Shown: in pieces, positions 22,475 through 22,576 of the stretch
How positions within the stretch are numbered: position 1 is the first letter of the stretch
Layout: every line of letters starts with the position of its first letter
DNA from: Streptomyces megasporus
Lineage (GTDB): Bacteria; Actinomycetota; Actinomycetes; Streptomycetales; Streptomycetaceae
Length of the DNA: 22,576 nt
Assembly (NCBI RefSeq): GCF_000718985.1
Contig: NZ_JODL01000045.1
Coordinates: 1-22,576 of the forward strand
Reading direction: 5' to 3'
Made by a program: the position numbers and the translations under genes
The notes under the pieces: model-generated
The model's input: the letters and a program-made list of their open reading frames with translations, nothing else
What the model was told of the DNA's origin: nothing
The model's database searches: none

Positions 22475-22576
22475 GCGCCGTGAGCGACGTCCGCAACGTG
22501 ATCATCATCGGCTCCGGGCCGGCCGGCTACACCGCAGCGCTCTACACCGCCCGCGCCTCGCTGAAGCCGCTGGTCT
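22471..22576 (+). CDS. arsT: Thioredoxin reductase-like protein ArsT (partial, runs off the window)
   Basis: Only the first 35 codons are present: MSAVSDVRNVIIIGSGPAGYTAALYTARAS-like start with the FAD-binding GSGPAGYTAA motif of thioredoxin reductases. ATG overlaps the arsC stop (ATGA), so the pair is coupled. In the pHZ227-type cluster arsT encodes a thioredoxin reductase that would recycle electrons for ArsC. A housekeeping trxB cannot be formally excluded from this fragment, but the context favours arsT. Confidence 0.85.
   Translation, partial: MSAVSDVRNVIIIGSGPAGYTAALYTARASLKPLV

Noticed and set aside
1..22576. CRISPR arrays, tRNA or rRNA genes, integrase att sites
   Set aside because: No regularly spaced direct repeats, no tRNA cloverleaf or rRNA sequence and no integrase gene were seen on either strand.

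Overview
The window is about 22.6 kb of high-GC DNA. Its GTG/ATG starts, strong third-position GC, TAGPuPuT-type -10 boxes and gene content point to a Streptomyces-like actinomycete. The first ~290 bases are an almost continuous chain of GC-rich hairpins with three-base loops (TTC, TCC, TGC on the + strand, so GNA on the other strand). That is the architecture of linear Streptomyces telomeres. A helicase with helicase-associated (HA) domains reads inward close behind it. I infer that the left edge lies at or near the end of a linear plasmid or chromosome arm, but the sequence alone cannot prove that the physical end is here.

Layout. (1) 1-4600: telomere-like hairpins, two small overlapping unknown genes, then a 951-aa DEAH helicase with a His/Gln/Asp/Glu-rich linker and C-terminal HA repeats. 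(2) 4601-5965: a DUF4291 gene on the minus strand, flanked by the helicase 3' end and a diverged second copy of that 3' end, with two strong hairpins. (3) 5966-12270: a defence island, all on the minus strand. It holds an ATPase-HNH nuclease pair (Septu-like layout), then an ABC-three-component (ABC-3C) system: a nuclease-like effector/C-terminal-domain protein, the middle component, and a DUF3732 Rad50-like ATPase. (4) 12578-16030: a scrapyard with an unknown gene abutting an IS, an intact IS3-family element (IRs found, no target duplication), an N-terminally deleted MFS exporter, a Tn3-transposase tail and a broken GNAT acetyltransferase. (5) 16027-18777: mercury-related genes. They include an in-frame chimera of a MerR DNA-binding half with the C-terminal half of an arsenic/bile-acid-type permease, a small MerR-linked gene behind a GTAC-N4-GTAC operator, a MerB organomercurial lyase with a thioredoxin-like N-terminus, and a divergent MerR-family regulator sharing a perfect palindromic operator with merB. 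No merA is present. (6) 18749-22576: a DinB-like gene and an arsenic cluster, arsR-acr3-arsO on the minus strand and arsC-arsT on the plus strand (arsT runs off the end). This order matches, from memory, the ars cluster on Streptomyces linear plasmid pHZ227, which agrees with a linear-replicon origin.

How the genes work together. The ars cluster is a complete arsenate reduction/arsenite efflux module with a likely shared ArsR operator. The mer part looks eroded: lyase and regulators remain, but the reductase and one permease half are absent. The two nuclease/ATPase operons are consecutive and probably act as anti-phage or anti-plasmid systems. The best candidates for something new are the ABC-3C effector, the ATPase-HNH pair with its unusual N-terminal domain, and the MerR-permease chimera.
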